From the NCBI RefSeq assembly GCF_018614585.1, contig NZ_JAGGOI010000007.1, positions 186,001 to 250,000 on the forward strand: DNA of 64,000 nucleotides. Direction: 5' to 3'. The notes under the pieces were generated by a model. It made no database searches. It saw only the letters and a list, made by a program, of their open reading frames with translations, and was not told where the DNA came from. Position numbers and translations under genes: made by a program. The DNA is from Streptomyces sp. ISL-1 (GTDB lineage Bacteria; Actinomycetota; Actinomycetes; Streptomycetales; Streptomycetaceae). Below, piece after piece: positions 28,851 to 37,144 of this stretch; the first letter of the stretch is position 1, and each line of letters opens with the position of its first letter.

Positions 28851-28881
28851 GGGCCGCACCCCCGTCACTGGGGTGCGGCCC
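28851..28881 (+). terminator. acnA terminator
   Basis: GGGCCGCACCCC (28851-28862) pairs with 28870-28881 around CGTCACT, 34 bp past the acnA stop. A similar hairpin follows the duplicated acnA end at 37079-37110. Confidence 0.85.
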
Positions 28882-29166
28882 TCGTCGCTGCTCGGCCCGC
28901 CGAGGTCCGCACGCTGGGATCCACAGCTCCGCGTCCACCTCCGTGCCGTCCGCGGACAGCCGGGTGAGCAGGATCTCCGGCCCGGCCTGCTCCGGAATGG
29001 GTTGGACGGGAACCACTGCGTGAACAGAACTCGCTGTACTTCTTCGGGTCGCCGGTATCCAGGGCATTCCTGCCCGCTTCAGTGAGGATCGGCCCGGCGC
29101 CGTCGAGGGTCTGCGCGATGGCGACCCGCATGCTCTGGGATGCGACTTGGTACTGGCCGTTGTTGT
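28882..29166 (-). pseudogene. Fragment of a second ALF-repeat gene plus unidentified coding remnant
   Basis: On the minus strand 29166-29028 encodes one ALF-type repeat (MRVAIAQTLDGAGPILTEAG, then DPKKYSEF). The DNA matches 32250-32388 of the intact ALF gene with about six differences in 139 bp. At 29027 the similarity stops abruptly and the frame changes; the following stretch (for example GPEILLTRLSADGTEVDAEL) looks protein-coding but I do not recognise it. No start or complete domain remains. It is probably a recombination remnant of a paralogous toxin locus. Confidence 0.65.
29028..29166. repeat. 139-bp direct repeat shared with the intact ALF gene (copy 1)
   Basis: It aligns without gaps to 32250-32388 with about six mismatches. 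The two copies are 3.2 kb apart in the same orientation and could recombine, deleting the CHAT remnant, both immunity candidates and part of the toxin gene. Confidence 0.85.
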
Positions 29167-30000
29167 ATGCGCTGGCCCGGCAACGTTACGCAACCTCCGA
29201 CGCCAGGCGAGCAAGGGGCGCGCTCGACCGTGGGATAGCACTGTATGAAGCTATCCGGCCGGAAGTGGCCGTGGAGGAGGCCGAGCACGAAGGCACCCTC
29301 GAGACCTACCGCCTCATGCTTGAGCTCAGGATCGAACTCGTGATGAAGGACGGCTGGATGGACCAGTCACTCGACCTGATCGAGCGCAGCAAAGCCAGAC
29401 TTGGTCCGAGCAGTTGGTCGCCCGGTACGGCAAAGAAGTGGACGAGCAGCGACCAGTTGACGCAGCCTCGGTCACTGGCCCGAAGGCAGTCATGCTCAAC
29501 TACTTCGTCGGCCCGAACACCACCTTCGTGGCCTACAACAGGCCTGGCCGGCCCTCTGTGCTGCAGCTCGACCTGGCAGAAAAGGGTCTGCGAGAACTGA
29601 CGGACCGATTGACCTCCCAGATGCTTCTGTGGCCAAGCCGGTCCGGGGCGGCCGCCGAGGCCTGGCGTCTGGTCCTCGGCGCTCTCCTGCTCGGGAAGCT
29701 GGACCTTGCTGGTGCCCAGACAGTGTTCGCTTTCCCGACGGGCCGCTATGGGACGTCCCCTTCACAGCAATGCCGACTCTGGACTATACCGACTACTTGG
29801 GAGCGGCAGCCACGGTCATCGTGGCGCCCACGCTCCGGGTTCTTGGCCAGATACAGCGGCGCAAGAAGCCACTCAGCGGCCCGTCGTAGTGGCGGAAGGT
29901 CGCGCGCGGCGATCCCGCGGCCGGGCCAGCTTACGACCCCATCCTGGGTACAGGCAGGCAGGTCGGCGGTCTTCAGCTAATCGTCTGTGGCGTGTGATTG
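29167..30000 (+). pseudogene. Frameshifted, truncated CHAT-domain protein gene
   Basis: Three consecutive frames together read as a CHAT protein. The first has helical, TPR-like sequence (ARGALDRGIALYEAIRPEVA, then WMDQSLDLIERSKARL). After a shift near 29405 comes KAVMLNYFVGPNTTFVAY and LTDRLTSQMLLW. After a second shift near 29740 comes GPLWDVPFTAMPTLDYTDYL, the caspase-like fold entry. A stop and a third shift follow near 29889. The conserved catalytic His/Cys end is not recognisable. Intact CHAT proteins are caspase-like proteases of immunity and conflict systems. Nothing precedes the coding part except the ALF fragment, which abuts it at 29166/29167, so its own 5' end is gone. Confidence 0.7.
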
Positions 30001-30055
30001 CGAGGGCGGGAGATGCCGCTAGAATTGCTGGTGACGCCCTCTTTCGCCGGGGGCT

Positions 30056-30379
30056 CTACTGAGCATCCCGGACTGTCAGGAATTCGAGCAGTAGAGAGAA
30101 CAGGCGGTGGACGGCGTGCCGCTCCTGCTCCCGGTCCAGTGCCGTCCAGTGCCGGATCCCGGCGTCCGGGAACGCCTCCTCAAGGATCAGCGCAATCCAG
30201 TTGAGACTGGTCTCTTCGCCCTTCCGCGCGACCAGCCACTCGTTGAACCCGCGCAGCAGGCCGCCGGAGCGGCCCAGGTCGAACCCGACGAGGAACGTGA
30301 CGGTCGGATAGTAGGTACCGTTCAGACCGTAAATTCCCGGCCGGGCACGAACCTGCTCGATGAACTCTTTGTCATTCAT
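30056..30379 (-). CDS. Small paralogue of the downstream protein, immunity-protein candidate 2
   Basis: A 107-residue soluble protein with no signal peptide and no domain I recognise. It is clearly related to the 128-residue protein encoded just before it: both begin with a Lys/Glu-rich helix then RPGIYGLNGTYYPTVTFLVG (RPGMYGLNGTYHPTAMLLIG in the other), then GFDL-GGLLRGF-EWL-RKGE and a C-terminal HRLFSLLLEFL. ATG 30379 has a weak ribosome site. A strong hairpin (30402-30433) separates the two copies. Tandem related small genes downstream of a toxin gene are typical immunity genes of polymorphic toxins, so protection against this or a lost related toxin is the likely role (inference). Confidence 0.6.
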   Translation of the reverse strand: MNDKEFIEQVRARPGIYGLNGTYYPTVTFLVGFDLGRSGGLLRGFNEWLVARKGEETSLNWIALILEEAFPDAGIRHWTALDREQERHAVHRLFSLLLEFLTVRDAQ

Positions 30380-30401
30380 GGGTGTCTTCAGAAGCCGAAT
30401 T

Positions 30402-30433
30402 GAGGACGCCGCCGGAACTGCGGCGGCGTCCTC
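30402..30433 (-). terminator. 13-bp hairpin between the two immunity candidates
   Basis: GAGGACGCCGCCG (30402-30414) pairs with 30421-30433 around GAACTG. It lies 18 bp after the stop of the first immunity candidate (minus strand) and may end or attenuate the toxin-immunity transcript. Confidence 0.8.
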
Positions 30434-30450
30434 ACCTGGGTTTGCCTCCC

Positions 30451-30837
30451 CTACTCCTGCTCGTTCTCAGGGGCGTGCAGCGCGTGGTATTCCGCGTACA
30501 TTCGGGCCAGTGCCGCAGTGTCGCCCCGTACGTCCAGGAATTCGAGGACGAGTGAGAAGAGATGATCCACAGCCCGCTGGTCCTGCTCCGGCTCCAGACG
30601 TCCCCAGTTCCGGAGGCTGACGCCAGGGAGTGCCTCCTGAAACACGAGCGCGTACCACACGAGGCTGGAGCGTTCGCCCTTGCGCACGATCAGCCACTCC
30701 CTGAAGCCCCGCAGCAGGCCGCCGTCCCGGGCCAGGTCGAACCCGATCAGGAGCATGGCGGTCGGGTGGTAGGTGCCGTTCAGGCCGTACATGCCCGGCC
30801 TGGCGCGGAGCTGTTCGATGACCTGCTTGTCGCCCAC
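30451..30837 (-). CDS. Immunity-protein candidate 1, coupled to the ALF toxin gene
   Basis: A 128-residue soluble protein without recognised domain. The GTG start at 30837 is only 7 nt after the toxin stop codon, and that TAG is part of the ribosome site TAGGAG, so translation is tightly coupled to the upstream toxin gene. It is paralogous to the 107-residue protein downstream, with a longer charged C-terminus (MYAEYHALHAPENEQE). No signal peptide is seen, so it should stay in the cytoplasm, as expected for a protein that neutralises a toxin which enters sister cells. Its fold and direct binding to the toxin are not shown. Confidence 0.7.
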   Translation of the reverse strand: MGDKQVIEQLRARPGMYGLNGTYHPTAMLLIGFDLARDGGLLRGFREWLIVRKGERSSLVWYALVFQEALPGVSLRNWGRLEPEQDQRAVDHLFSLVLEFLDVRGDTAALARMYAEYHALHAPENEQE

Positions 30838-30844
30838 GCGGCTC

Positions 30845-33800
30845 CTAGAATCCGAAGTTGATGACATCGGGCCAGTCCCACTTGGCCTTGTACTCGGCGA
30901 TGGTCTCACCGCCTCGTCCTGTAAAGCCGTCATAGACCCGGCCGTTGTGCACGACCACGACGTGTTCAAACCAGAAGCTGTCCTGCCCCCGGTAGCCACC
31001 GAGGCCGTGCTGGCCCGCCGGCTTGATGGTGATGATCTCGCCGGCTCCCAGGCTGTCACGGATGCGCTGGGCGCATACGCCGCAGTCACTGGAATCGGGG
31101 ATCTTCGACTTGTCCCTGGGCAACCCCGGGACATTGTGCTCGAAGCACGGAACGTCCGCGGACGAGGTCAGCGCGGTCCGCGCCACTCCGGCGGACCTGA
31201 CGGCGGACCTGCCGACAGCGTTGCAGCCGCGCTTCAGGAGCTTCAGGCTGTCGTATGCCTTCTCCAGCGCCTTCAGTTTGGCGCCGATGAGGACGTCGGC
31301 TGCAAGGCCTGAGCAGTGCTCGAAGTCCTTCTCGTCCAGGCAGGCTTCGAGTTCGCTGAGGCCCGTGAGTTCCTTGGTGACGCCCCACAGGTGGTTCATG
31401 GCGTCTTCGAACTCGTCGCCCATGGAGAGGATGTCGCACTCGATCTCGTTGTGCTGGCACCAGCGGGCGAAGCCCTGCGGGTCGCAGGGGACGAACCCCT
31501 GGCCGCAGCGGTACATCTCTCGGGCGCGCGCCCCCGCGTCGTTCTTCGCATTCTCCTTCGCCTCGATCGCGGCCTTGCGCCGGGCTTCTTCCTCCTCTCG
31601 CTGCTTCTTGACCGCGATGGTGAACGCCTCGGTGGCCGCCTTGAGCGCGGCCTCCGCGTCCTCGCCCGCGGCGATCGCCGATTTGCGTGCCTCGTCGGCG
31701 GCGACCCATGCGCTGGACGCCGACGCCTGGGCCATCTCCGAGGAGAGGGTGGCGTCAGCGGCTGACCTGGCCGCGTCGTCGGCGGCGATATTGGCCTGGT
31801 TCGCCGCGTTGCGTGCGGTCTTGGCGGACGCGGCGGCGCTGGCCGCTGACGCCTCGGCGTCCTTGGCGTGCTGAGCGGCCTGGGCGGCGTATCCCTGTGC
31901 CTCGGTCGCTGAAGCGCTGGCCTTCTGCGCCCACTCGTTGGCCTCGGCGGCCGCCTTGCGGGCGAGGGCGGCGACCTTCTGGGCGGTTGCGGCGTTCTGC
32001 TGCGCGGTGGCGGCAATCTTCGCTGCGTCCGCGATCAGTTTCTGGACCTGGGCCACGTGGGTGGCGGCGAGGTGGTCCTTGCGCTGTGCCTTGTACTGGC
32101 CGGAGACGATGAAGGCGTGCAGTGTCTGCGGGGAGCCCTCCAGAGCGATCCGGGCGGCCGACTTAACCTCGGGGCCGCCGGTGGAGACCAGCTGGGCCGC
32201 CCTGACCCGCTCGTCCTGCGTCCGCGCGGTGAACTGCGTCTTGACCAGGAACTCGCTGTACTTCTTCGGGTCGCCGCTGTCCAGGGCATTCCTGCCCGCG
32301 TCGGTGAGGATCGGTCCGGCGCCGTCGAGGGTCTGCGCGATGGCGACCCGCATGCTCTGGGATGCGACTTGGTACTGGCCATTGTTGATGAACTCGGTGA
32401 TGGTGGCGGCGTCGCCGTCGAGGGCGGCCTCGGCCGCGTCGCGTACCTCCTTGACCTCGCTCTCCTCGGCGAGGCGCTCGACATACGAGCGGTCGTCCTG
32501 CTCCTTGGCGGTCTTCCAGCCGTTGCGCAGGTAGTCGATGACAACCTCGTCGGGGCCGGCCAGGGCGGCCTCGGCCGCGGCACGGCCCCATGCCGTGCCG
32601 TTCTTCATCGTCAGTACGGCCAGCTTGCGGCCCTTGTCGGCGACGGCCTTGAGGTCGGCTCCGGGCTCGGCGGCCTCGGCCACCAGCCGACCCTGCTCGG
32701 CGTCCCGGTCCTTGACCGCCTGCTCCAGTGCGACCAGCCCGGCGGTCCTGGCGGCGTCGGCCGCTTTCTGGTCCTTGGCGCGCTCGATACCGGCGTTGGT
32801 ACGGCCCAGCAGTTCCTCGGCCTCCACCTCGCGGGCGAGTGTGTAGACCTGCTGCGCCTTGAGCACGACGTTGGTCGACACCATCGCGGCCTCAGTGGCC
32901 GCATTGGCGTGCGCGGTGGACTTGGCGGCAGCCGTGGCGGCATCGCCCGCGTGCTCGGCCGCCTCGTCGGCTGCCGCGGCTGCGTTGTTGGCGTGCGTCG
33001 CGGCTGATCTGGCGGCGTCGCGCGCCTCGCCCGCGGCCGTGGCGGCCTTGCGGGCCAGGGCCTCGGCGGCGGACGCGGCACGGTTGGCCTCGGCGGCGTG
33101 GCGCTTGGTGGCCGCGGCGGCGGCGCGCGCCTCGGCGGCGGCCGCGCTGGAGTCGCCCGCGTAGTTGCTCGCCTCGATCGCGGCGTTGGCGGCGAGGTTC
33201 GCGTTGGCGCCAGCGCCCGCGGCGGAGCGCGCGGCGTCTCCGGCGGCAGTGGCAGCCTTGGACGCCTGATCGGCGGCGTCGGCGGCGAGATTGGCACCCT
33301 TGGCGGCGTTACGGGCGTTAACGGCGGCCACACGCGCGGCATCCGCGTTCCTCGCGTCCACCGCTGCATCAGCGGCCGCGTTTCGGGCGCGGGATGCCGC
33401 CTGGGCGGCACCGGCCGCCGCAGCGGCCGCCTGGGAGGCGGCATTCGCGGCGACGCGAGCCGAGTTGTTCGCGGCGCGGGACGCGTCAATCGCCTGCTGC
33501 GCCGCGGCGGCGGCCTGGGACGCGGCCTTGGCGGCCCGGCTCGCGGCGCGCGCGGCCTTGGCGGTGTCGTCCTTGGCGGCCTCGGCCTCGGACGCGGCCT
33601 TCAGCGCCGCTGCCTTGGCGAGCTGTGCAGCCTCGATCGCCTTGGCGGCCTCCGCCTTGGCGGCCTCGGTCTCCTTGGCGGCCTGCCTGCCCGCTTCCTT
33701 CGCCTGCTCGGCGAGCTGGGCGACAGTGGCGTGCTCCTGGTCCTTGTCGCGCGCGACAAACTGGCCGACCTCCAGGAACTCCCGGATGTCCGCGGCACTA

Positions 33801-34471
33801 CCGTTCAGCGCGATGCGCCCGGCCGCCTTCACATTGGTGCCGCCCACGCTGATGATCCGGACGAGCTGTACCCGCTCGTCCTGCTCACGCTGGGTGTACT
33901 GCCCCTCTCGGAGGAACTTCCTGACGTCGTCCGTCGTGCCGTTCAGTGCGGCGCGCCCGGCCTCCTGCACGATGGGCCCGCCCGCGCTGATGATCTGGGC
34001 CACCCGGACCCGGTCATCCTGCTCCATCGGAGCCTCCCAGCCCCAGCTGAGGAAGATCTCCAAGTCCTCCTGGGTTCCCGCGAGAGCCGTACGGGCAGCG
34101 GTCAGCACCTCCGTACCGCCGACGCTGGCAAGCTGGGCAGCGCTCACCCGCTCGTCCTGGAAAGCCAGTTCGTCCACGGCCGTGAGGAACGCCTGCACGT
34201 CGACGTCGCTGCCGGTCAGTGCCGCCTCGGCGGCCGCCTTGACGCCAGGGCCGCCCGCCATCCAGTAGTCAACGACCCGGCCACGGTCGGTCGGAGTCGC
34301 CTCCGCCAAGGCGGCGATCTGCCCGCTGTCCAGGGAAGGTTCCTCGGCCACGGCGGGGGTGGAGCCCAGCAGGCCCACGATCAGCGCCAGGGGCAGCAGG
34401 CTCAGGCTCAGCGCGCGTATCGCATGCAAGGCCCTCCCCGCGATGCCCGGCCCGTGGATTCTTCGCTTCAC
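30845..34471 (-). CDS. Secreted ALF-repeat polymorphic toxin with papain-like C-terminal domain
   Basis: A 1208-residue exported protein. Residues 1-42 are a long signal peptide ending at TPAVA-EEP. Residues about 45-255 hold four ALF-type repeats (pattern DDRVRVAQIISAGGPIVQEAGRAAL and variants), about 260-545 an Ala-rich coiled coil, about 610-800 four more ALF repeats, about 800-985 a second Ala-rich coil, and about 985-1110 a Cys-rich stretch (CGQGFVPCDP). The last 90 residues resemble papain-fold toxins: DCGVC (Cys1130, Cys1133), then EHVVVVHNGRVYDGF with His1170 and Asp1181 as catalytic candidates. The enzymatic target is unknown; cysteine protease, deamidase or transglutaminase activity is possible. 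Two small coupled genes downstream look like immunity genes. The central part (32250-32388) is duplicated at 29028-29166. Confidence 0.8.
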   Translation of the reverse strand: MKRRIHGPGIAGRALHAIRALSLSLLPLALIVGLLGSTPAVAEEPSLDSGQIAALAEATPTDRGRVVDYWMAGGPGVKAAAEAALTGSDVDVQAFLTAVDELAFQDERVSAAQLASVGGTEVLTAARTALAGTQEDLEIFLSWGWEAPMEQDDRVRVAQIISAGGPIVQEAGRAALNGTTDDVRKFLREGQYTQREQDERVQLVRIISVGGTNVKAAGRIALNGSAADIREFLEVGQFVARDKDQEHATVAQLAEQAKEAGRQAAKETEAAKAEAAKAIEAAQLAKAAALKAASEAEAAKDDTAKAARAASRAAKAASQAAAAAQQAIDASRAANNSARVAANAASQAAAAAAGAAQAASRARNAAADAAVDARNADAARVAAVNARNAAKGANLAADAADQASKAATAAGDAARSAAGAGANANLAANAAIEASNYAGDSSAAAAEARAAAAATKRHAAEANRAASAAEALARKAATAAGEARDAARSAATHANNAAAAADEAAEHAGDAATAAAKSTAHANAATEAAMVSTNVVLKAQQVYTLAREVEAEELLGRTNAGIERAKDQKAADAARTAGLVALEQAVKDRDAEQGRLVAEAAEPGADLKAVADKGRKLAVLTMKNGTAWGRAAAEAALAGPDEVVIDYLRNGWKTAKEQDDRSYVERLAEESEVKEVRDAAEAALDGDAATITEFINNGQYQVASQSMRVAIAQTLDGAGPILTDAGRNALDSGDPKKYSEFLVKTQFTARTQDERVRAAQLVSTGGPEVKSAARIALEGSPQTLHAFIVSGQYKAQRKDHLAATHVAQVQKLIADAAKIAATAQQNAATAQKVAALARKAAAEANEWAQKASASATEAQGYAAQAAQHAKDAEASAASAAASAKTARNAANQANIAADDAARSAADATLSSEMAQASASSAWVAADEARKSAIAAGEDAEAALKAATEAFTIAVKKQREEEEARRKAAIEAKENAKNDAGARAREMYRCGQGFVPCDPQGFARWCQHNEIECDILSMGDEFEDAMNHLWGVTKELTGLSELEACLDEKDFEHCSGLAADVLIGAKLKALEKAYDSLKLLKRGCNAVGRSAVRSAGVARTALTSSADVPCFEHNVPGLPRDKSKIPDSSDCGVCAQRIRDSLGAGEIITIKPAGQHGLGGYRGQDSFWFEHVVVVHNGRVYDGFTGRGGETIAEYKAKWDWPDVINFGF
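32250..32388. repeat. 139-bp direct repeat shared with the ALF fragment (copy 2)
   Basis: This is the copy inside the intact ALF gene, encoding residues about 695-741. See 29028-29166 for the partner. Confidence 0.85.
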
Positions 34472-34787
34472 AAGACACTCATCTCGTTTACCGGCACCGT
34501 TACGCTGCCGAATATTGGTGACGCGAGATCATAAGCGGACGGGAGTGCCGTGTCATCGAGATGCATAGCCGAAGCAAGGAGATGTCAACTCGGCTTGTGC
34601 ATAGACCTGTTCGCCCGCAGACCCTGAGACCCTCCCTGTGTGACGCGCGACACGTTCTAGGCTGGGGGTGTTGGGCTATTCTTCAGCGGCACTCTGACTA
34701 TCAATCAGCTGTGCGGGGGGCAGAGTTCCGGGGGGACAGGGTTTTCGGGCTTTGGCGTCGCCGCGCGCTGCCCGGAAGGACCCCTCG
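34472..34787. other. Divergent promoter region of the toxin and the small secreted protein
   Basis: This 316-bp gap is less GC-rich next to the toxin start (AATATTGG near 34515). A -10-like TAGGCT occurs at 34658-34663 for the plus-strand gene. No gene or clear operator palindrome is seen. Confidence 0.4.
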
Positions 34788-35312
34788 GTGATATCTCGCT
34801 TTCGTCGGCGCCTGCTTGCCGGCTTCATCGGCACTCTCGCCTCCCTGGCCGGGGTGTCCACCCTCGCCTTTGCCGCGGCCTCCCCGTCCTCGGACCCCGC
34901 CAGCCGCCCGGCCGGGGACATCCCCCCGCTCGCAATCGAGGACTACACATACCCGAACGCCGCGCAGATCCTTGCGGACAAGGGCATCCTTTTGAAGAAA
35001 GGTGATGGCCAGATTCTGCTGGCCGAGTGCGGCCAGACGGCAAACCAGATCAAGGTGTTGACCGTCAAGGATGATTCGGCGGGCCGGGACGGCACCTACT
35101 GTTTCCAGGCCACCGCCGCGACCGGTTATCTCACGCTGGAACTTCCCCGGGTGTTCGCCCTGGAGACCACGGAGCACCCCATCAGCGCGGACCTGACCGC
35201 CAACGGCGAGACCAACACCGTGCAGGTGCCCAAGGACGGCTTCGAACCGGTCGGTGAAGGCACCGTCGGCGGTGCCGCGTCCGTCCTGGTTGAGATCCGC
35301 GTTACCGGCTGA
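34788..35312 (+). CDS. Conserved small secreted protein of unknown function
   Basis: A 174-residue protein with a signal peptide (RFRRRLLAGFIGTLASLAGV, then STLAFAA) and a mature part of about 140 residues with two Cys (AECGQ and GTYCFQA) that could form a disulfide. I do not recognise a domain. GTG 34788 is supported by GGAAGGA 8 nt upstream; the frame start at 34752 lacks this. It is followed after 51 bp on the same strand by the trypsin-like/VCBS gene. The order of small secreted protein then VCBS protein suggests a two-gene unit whose products meet outside the cell (inference). Confidence 0.7.
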   Translation: MISRFRRRLLAGFIGTLASLAGVSTLAFAAASPSSDPASRPAGDIPPLAIEDYTYPNAAQILADKGILLKKGDGQILLAECGQTANQIKVLTVKDDSAGRDGTYCFQATAATGYLTLELPRVFALETTEHPISADLTANGETNTVQVPKDGFEPVGEGTVGGAASVLVEIRVTG

Positions 35313-35363
35313 CCCGCGACTCCCCCGTCCTCTTCCCGCACAGGTATGACTAAGGAATAGCAC

Positions 35364-36962
35364 GTGCCTCCCAAGCGTTCACGCGCGGCATTCACGACCG
35401 CGCTTCTGGCGACCACTCTCGCGGCCGGGCTGCTCACCACGCCCGTCCACGCCGTCTCCGGTACCCCAGCCGCCGACAACACCTATGCGTTCACCGCGAA
35501 GCTGGACATCGGCGAGGGCGACAGCAAGCGCGCTTGCTCTGCTGCGCTGCTGAACTCGTCGTGGCTGCTCACCGCCGCCAGCTGCTTCGCCGACAACCCG
35601 GCCGCAAGCCTTGACGTGCCCGCGGGCGTTCCCGCGCTAAGGACGATCGCCACCATTGGCCGCACCGACCTGAAGACCACAACCGGACAGGTGCGTCTCG
35701 TGGTCGACCTCCGTCCGCATGCCGACCAGGACCTGGTGCTTGCCAAGCTCGCCAGCCCGGTCACCGACATCACCCCCGTCGCCCTCAGCGTGACCGCACC
35801 CGTAGCAGGGGAGGAGCTGCGGGTTGCCGGACACGGCCGCACCAAGGACGAATGGGTCCTGCCGCGTTTGCACACCGGGACTTTCACCGTGGACTCGGTG
35901 AGCGGCACCGAGGTCGCCATCACTGGTAAGGACGGCGCCGCCGTCTGCAAGGGCGACACCGGAGGCCCCGCCTTCCGCGAGGCCAGCGGATCAGTGCGGC
36001 TTGTCGGTATCAACACCCGTTCCTGGCAGGGAGGTTGCCTCGGCGCTGACGAGGCCGAGACCCGCACGAGTGCCATCGGCACCCGCGTCGACACACCTGT
36101 ACTCGCCGCCTGGATCAGGGTCAACGCGATACTCAGGGCGCCCGGCGCTCCGCACGACTACACCGAGACTGGCTCACCGGACCTGCTGGCCCGCGACAGC
36201 TCTGGCCAGCTGTGGCTCGAGGACACCCGCTACGACCTGCTCAACAAGCGGTTCACAGGCGTGCCGCGCCGGCTCATCGGCCCTCAGTGGAACAGCTACA
36301 ACCAGATCGAGGCCGTCGGCGCCGTCGGCGGTCCGGCCTCTGGCGGCTTCGGCGGTACGGGCGTAGGCGATCTCGTCGCGCGGGACGCGTCCGGGGTCCT
36401 GTGGCTCTACCAGGGCAAGGGCGACGGCACCTTCGCCACCCGCACGGAGATCGGCCCCGGCTGGCAGATCTACCAGCAGCTCGCCGGAGGCGGCGATCTC
36501 ACCGGCGACGGCAAGGCCGACCTGGTCGCCACAGATGCGGCGGGAGCTCTTTGGCTCTACGAGGGCACCGGGGACGACCCTGCGCCTTTCGCCCCGAGAA
36601 GGAAGATCGGCCTCGCGGGGTGGCAGCACCTCAACCAGCTCAACCTGACGGGCAATATCGCCGGTTCCGCGGCCGGCGATCTGGTGGCTCGCGACACCTC
36701 GGGTGTGCTCTGGCTCTACCAGGGCAAGGGGGATGGAACCCTGAGCCCCCCAGTGGAGATCGGCCCCGGCTGGAACGGGTACACCCACATCACCGCCATC
36801 GGCGACGGCAACGTCGATGGCAAGCCCGACCTGTATGCGTTCGGCCCCAACGCCGAGACATACTTCTACGAGGGCACAGGCGACGCGAGCGCCCTGTTCC
36901 GGGCCCGCTCGGCCACCCCGGTGTTGAGAGACAACTGGCAGACGTACAACCACGTCCTCTGA
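35364..36962 (+). CDS. Secreted trypsin-like (S1 fold) pseudoprotease with VCBS/FG-GAP repeat domain
   Basis: A 532-residue exported protein. A signal peptide (residues 1-30) precedes an S1 chymotrypsin-fold domain (about 35-260) and a seven-bladed-propeller-like C-terminus made of FG-GAP/VCBS repeats (LVARDASGVLWLYQGKGDG, then TGDGKADLVATDAAGALWLY). The catalytic motifs are altered. The TAAHC motif reads TAASC, with Ser73 where His is needed, and GDSGG reads GDTGG, with Thr199 in place of Ser; the Asp in DLVLAKL (Asp123) remains. Proteolysis by the usual mechanism is therefore unlikely, and a binding role is more plausible. The start is GTG 35364 with AAGGAA upstream. Just beyond it lies the second copy of the acnA end. 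Confidence 0.8.
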   Translation: MPPKRSRAAFTTALLATTLAAGLLTTPVHAVSGTPAADNTYAFTAKLDIGEGDSKRACSAALLNSSWLLTAASCFADNPAASLDVPAGVPALRTIATIGRTDLKTTTGQVRLVVDLRPHADQDLVLAKLASPVTDITPVALSVTAPVAGEELRVAGHGRTKDEWVLPRLHTGTFTVDSVSGTEVAITGKDGAAVCKGDTGGPAFREASGSVRLVGINTRSWQGGCLGADEAETRTSAIGTRVDTPVLAAWIRVNAILRAPGAPHDYTETGSPDLLARDSSGQLWLEDTRYDLLNKRFTGVPRRLIGPQWNSYNQIEAVGAVGGPASGGFGGTGVGDLVARDASGVLWLYQGKGDGTFATRTEIGPGWQIYQQLAGGGDLTGDGKADLVATDAAGALWLYEGTGDDPAPFAPRRKIGLAGWQHLNQLNLTGNIAGSAAGDLVARDTSGVLWLYQGKGDGTLSPPVEIGPGWNGYTHITAIGDGNVDGKPDLYAFGPNAETYFYEGTGDASALFRARSATPVLRDNWQTYNHVL

Positions 36963-36991
36963 CCCGACAGGCAGCGACGTGGTCCGGCTCC

Positions 36992-37059
36992 GTGAGGCGG
37001 ACTACTACCGCAGCGGCGGCATCATGCAGTACGTGCTGCGGAACCTGATCCGCAACTAA
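36992..37059 (+). repeat. Right copy of 68-bp direct repeat: orphan acnA 3' end
   Basis: It encodes [20 protein letters not shown] plus Asn and a stop, identical to the acnA C-terminus except two bases. It is not connected to any upstream gene. With 28750-28817 it brackets an 8.2-kb segment. Confidence 0.9.
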
Positions 37060-37078
37060 GCACGGCAGTACGGCGGAA

Positions 37079-37110
37079 GGGCCGCATCTCCGGTGACGGG
37101 GATGCGGCCC
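37079..37110. terminator. Hairpin after the orphan acnA end
   Basis: GGGCCGCATC (37079-37088) pairs with 37101-37110. It resembles the acnA terminator at 28851-28881 in sequence and position relative to the repeat, and can also end the convergent VCBS gene's transcript. Confidence 0.75.
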
Positions 37111-37144
37111 TTCTGTATGAGCTACTGGATCAGCAGTTGTCGGC

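Noticed and set aside
32830..33700. CRISPR-like or tandem DNA repeat in the ALF gene
   Set aside because: The repetitive appearance comes from Ala-rich coiled-coil codons; units are irregular and there are no spacers.
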